From: Tolypothrix sp. PCC 7712
GTDB taxonomy: Bacteria; Cyanobacteriota; Cyanobacteriia; Cyanobacteriales; Nostocaceae
DNA: 64,000 bases
NCBI RefSeq assembly: GCF_025860405.1
Contig: NZ_CP063785.1
Location: forward strand, 2,542,001 to 2,606,000
Reading direction: 5' to 3'
Under the pieces are notes generated by a model. That model made no database searches and was not told the origin of the DNA. It was given only the letters and a program-made list of their open reading frames with translations. The position numbers and the translations under genes were made by a program. How positions within the stretch are numbered: position 1 is the first letter of the stretch; each line of letters opens with the position of its first letter. Of this stretch, positions 61,528 through 64,000 are shown piece after piece.

Positions 61528-63609
61528 ATGAACAGAAAATTGTCGAGATTTTTAGCCTTTATCCTCTGTGCAATTTTAGTTGTAGTTTTGGGCAATAACA
61601 GTTTTGCAACTGCGCCGAGAACTACAGAAATATTGTGGGATACCTACGGTATACCGCATATATATGGTAAAGATGTTCAAAGTGCTTTTCGGGCGTTTGG
61701 TTGGGCGCAGATGCAAAGTCACGCTAACTTGCTGTTGCGCCTTTATGGTCAAGCTAGGGGAAAAGCAGCCGAGTACTGGGGAGAAGATTATTTAGAGTCT
61801 GATAAATGGGTAGTAACGATGGGAGTACCTAATCGTGCTAATTCTTGGTATCAGGCACAAAGTCCAGCTTTTAAAGGTTATATAAATGCCTTTGCTAATG
61901 GGATAAATACTTATGCAAAAGCACATCCTGATTTAATTGATGATGATGTCGAAATTGTATTACCTGTAAAGCCAGAAGATGTATTGGCACACTTGCAAAG
62001 AGTGCTGTACTTTACTTTTATTGTTAACCAAGACCAAGTAGCAGATAATACTCAAACTCAACCGAAAGCTGGTTCTAATGGATGGGCGATCGCACCGAAA
62101 CATTCTGCAAGTGGTAAAGCAATGTTACTGGCAAACCCCCACTTGTTATGGTCAGATTTGTTTCTTTGGTATGAAGCACAACTAACGGCCCCAGGGATGA
62201 ATGCTTATGGCGCAACCTTGGTAGGAATTCCAGTATTAGCGATCGCCTTTAACGATAATTTAGGTTGGACTCACACCGTCAATACCCATGATGGTTGGGA
62301 TCTGTATGAATTGAAGTTGGCTGATGGCGGTTATCTTTTAGATGACAAAGTCCGTCCCTTCACCACAGAAAACTTTTTGTTAAAGGTTAAACAAAAAAAC
62401 GGCTCCCTCGTTGAACAACCTTTGTTGGTCAAAAGTTCCGTTCAAGGTGCAGTAGTACAAGAAAAAGAGGGTAAAGCTTTAGCACTGCGGGTTGTAGGCT
62501 TAGACCGTCCTGGGGTGTTGGAACAGTGGTGGGATATGGCGGCTTCCCAGAACCTTGACCAATTTCAAAGAATATTACAACGCTTACAACTGCCAATGTT
62601 TACCGTCATGTATGCAGACCGAGAAGGGCATATCATGCACCTATTCAACGGTTTGGTACCGATTCGGCAACAGGGAGACTTTCAATATTGGCAAGGCTTA
62701 ATTCCTGGTGATACCTCCAAAACTTTATGGACAAAAATGCACCCGTACCAGGATTTACCACGTGTAATTGATCCGCCTAGCGGTTGGTTGCAAAATGCCA
62801 ACGATCCACCTTGGACAACTACTTTTCCAGTTGCGATCAAAGCTGATGATTACCCTGCTTACATGGCTCCACGAGGAGAAATGGATTTCCGCGCCCAGAG
62901 TTCTGCAAAGATGCTAGCTGAAGATAACCAAATTTCCTTTGCGGAAATGATTAAGTATAAGCATTCTACAAACATGGAACTTGCAGAACGTATCCTTGAT
63001 GATTTAATTCCCGCCGCGCAAAAATCTGGCAATGAATTAACTCGTCGTGCTGCTAATATTTTGGCTGCTTGGGATCGCAATGCTGATGCTGATAGTCGTG
63101 GTGCAGTATTGTTTTCCTTTTGGTGGCAAGAAATGTCTAAGGGGGAAATCTTTAGTATTCCTTGGAGCGAGAAATCTCCCCGCACCACACCCGATGGTTT
63201 AAAAGATCCAGACAGCGCAGCAAAAGCCTTACAAATAGCAGCAACAAAAGTCGAAAAAGCTTATGGCAAGCTAAATGTAGCTTGGGGTGAAGTTTTCCGT
63301 TTGCATAGCGGTAACTTAGATTTACCCGCCAATGGTGGTGATGGGGATCAAGGTATATTCCGCACCCTCTATTTTGCTCCAGCTAAAGATGAACGCTTTC
63401 AAGCCGTGGCTGGAGATAGTTATGTTGCAGCTATTGAATTCTCGCAACCAATTAAAGCAATGGCCTTGCTCAGTTATGGTAACGCTACTCAACCAGGTTC
63501 ACCCCACATTACCGATCAGCTACCGCTATTTGCTCGCAAGCAACTGCGTCCTATTTGGCGAACTCGCCCAGAGATATTAGCAAACCTGGAGGAACGCAAA
63601 ACTTTTTAA
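61528..63609 (+). CDS. Penicillin acylase family N-terminal nucleophile hydrolase
   Basis: These periplasmic amidases include penicillin, cephalosporin and acyl-homoserine-lactone acylases. A signal peptide (about residues 1-28) precedes the alpha chain (EILWDTYGIPHIYG, FGWAQMQSHANLLLRLYGQARG). The self-cleavage and catalytic Ser183 lie in KAGSNGWAIAPKHSASG. The beta chain has LLANPHLLW, GWTHTVNTHDGWDLYEL and QNANDPPWTT. Length 693 aa is complete. Nostoc 7120 has a relative with homoserine-lactone acylase activity (AiiC), so quorum quenching is possible. The substrate is not shown by sequence. Confidence 0.9.
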   Translation: MNRKLSRFLAFILCAILVVVLGNNSFATAPRTTEILWDTYGIPHIYGKDVQSAFRAFGWAQMQSHANLLLRLYGQARGKAAEYWGEDYLESDKWVVTMGVPNRANSWYQAQSPAFKGYINAFANGINTYAKAHPDLIDDDVEIVLPVKPEDVLAHLQRVLYFTFIVNQDQVADNTQTQPKAGSNGWAIAPKHSASGKAMLLANPHLLWSDLFLWYEAQLTAPGMNAYGATLVGIPVLAIAFNDNLGWTHTVNTHDGWDLYELKLADGGYLLDDKVRPFTTENFLLKVKQKNGSLVEQPLLVKSSVQGAVVQEKEGKALALRVVGLDRPGVLEQWWDMAASQNLDQFQRILQRLQLPMFTVMYADREGHIMHLFNGLVPIRQQGDFQYWQGLIPGDTSKTLWTKMHPYQDLPRVIDPPSGWLQNANDPPWTTTFPVAIKADDYPAYMAPRGEMDFRAQSSAKMLAEDNQISFAEMIKYKHSTNMELAERILDDLIPAAQKSGNELTRRAANILAAWDRNADADSRGAVLFSFWWQEMSKGEIFSIPWSEKSPRTTPDGLKDPDSAAKALQIAATKVEKAYGKLNVAWGEVFRLHSGNLDLPANGGDGDQGIFRTLYFAPAKDERFQAVAGDSYVAAIEFSQPIKAMALLSYGNATQPGSPHITDQLPLFARKQLRPIWRTRPEILANLEERKTF

Positions 63610-63631
63610 GAGCTTCGCCTGGTTATAGACT

Positions 63632-64000
63632 ATGAGTTATGCATCGAAAATCTGCCAGCATATTGGGAAGATTCTGCTTTTGATAACGCTGATGAGTTTG
63701 CCTTTACCAGCGTTATCAGAAAATAAACAGCTAAATAATGAACCCCAAACGCTGCAGACTGAAATTAGCGATCGCGATTTAAAAATTATTGAGCAGCTAG
63801 TAGCGATCGCCCAGCGTCAGTCTTCGCAAGTAGGGGAGGCAAAAGCGGCAATGGGATGGGGTGCTTTCACTGATATTTTGAGTGTGGAATTTTCACCATC
63901 TCAAAGCACAACCAATTACAACTTGCCTGAGATATTATCTGAAAGCGAACGTAGTTTTGGGATCGCATTGACATTTGATCCCATTAAATTGTTGAACATT
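63632..64000 (+). CDS. 5' part of an exported protein, runs off the window
   Basis: The ATG at 63632 opens a frame that stays open to base 64000 (123 codons). The N-terminus is a signal peptide (hydrophobic residues about 11-27, LLLITLMSLPLPALS). It is followed by Gln/Glu-rich sequence with EQLVAIAQRQSSQVGEAKAAMGWGAF and a beta-rich start (ERSFGIALTFDPIKLLN) that could begin an outer-membrane or periplasmic domain. The family is not identifiable from this part. It starts 22 bp after the acylase stop, so it is likely in the same operon. Confidence 0.7.
   Translation, partial: MSYASKICQHIGKILLLITLMSLPLPALSENKQLNNEPQTLQTEISDRDLKIIEQLVAIAQRQSSQVGEAKAAMGWGAFTDILSVEFSPSQSTTNYNLPEILSESERSFGIALTFDPIKLLNI

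Noticed and set aside
56741..64000. Missing hupS N-terminus on the right side of the recombinase
   Set aside because: I looked on the minus strand for codons giving LWLQGGACSGNT-like sequence and found none in the window, so the second border is not claimed.

Overview
The window reads as chromosomal DNA of a filamentous, heterocyst-forming cyanobacterium (Nostocales type). The evidence is the very high density of the GCGATCGC (HIP1) octamer, a CpcD-type phycobilisome linker domain, short tandem repeats in most intergenic gaps (TTTGTCA, GGTAATT, GGGGATT), and a cyanobacterial uptake hydrogenase (hupS-hupL) next to an XisF-like serine recombinase. The genus cannot be fixed from sequence alone.

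Layout. 0-9.8 kb: housekeeping genes (rtcB, a lipoyl E2 acyltransferase, pstS, queF), small conserved proteins, and the 4.5S-type SRP RNA on the minus strand. 9.8-18.8 kb: a Uma2-type nuclease, a PD-(D/E)XK nuclease gene split by an in-frame TGA, a PlsC-type acyltransferase, a CpcD linker, a cupin and a multidomain response regulator. 19-28 kb: divergent pbpC and alpha-2-macroglobulin lipoprotein, the usual envelope-defence pair. 28-36 kb: a GNAT acetyltransferase, a nine-unit 21-bp tandem repeat, a two-partner-secretion adhesin and a PrmA-like methyltransferase. 36-49.8 kb: cell-envelope and polysaccharide genes (serine hydrolase, NlpC/P60 endopeptidase, GT2, PPK2, ABC-2 exporter, ABC1/UbiB kinase, manC, LCP protein, murJ). 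49.9-52.5 kb: a small stress/defence cluster (VapC with a candidate partner, and a DUF262 protein). 52.5-56.7 kb: hupL, hupS and the recombinase. 57-64 kb: type II thioesterase, TonB, ExbB, ExbD, a penicillin-acylase family enzyme and the start of an exported protein.

The most important observation is at 55.17 kb. HupS is intact from the residues MSFLNAEEP to its C-terminus, but about 16 N-terminal residues, including the first iron-sulfur cluster cysteine, are absent. At that point, 31 bp away and divergent, sits a complete large serine recombinase of the XisF (fdxN element) type. This is the signature of a DNA element interrupting hupS, of the kind excised during heterocyst differentiation. 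The far junction, which should carry the start of hupS, is not in the window, so the element would be longer than about 8.8 kb and the genes from 57 to 64 kb would be cargo.

A second observation is a non-autonomous transposon (MITE) family with ends CAATACT...AGTATTG. Five copies are present and four have 10-bp target duplications, including two insertions side by side at 40.4-40.7 kb. Other points are candidate small RNAs, tiny membrane-protein genes missed by ordinary ORF cut-offs, and an intergenic repeat that has entered the pbpC reading frame.
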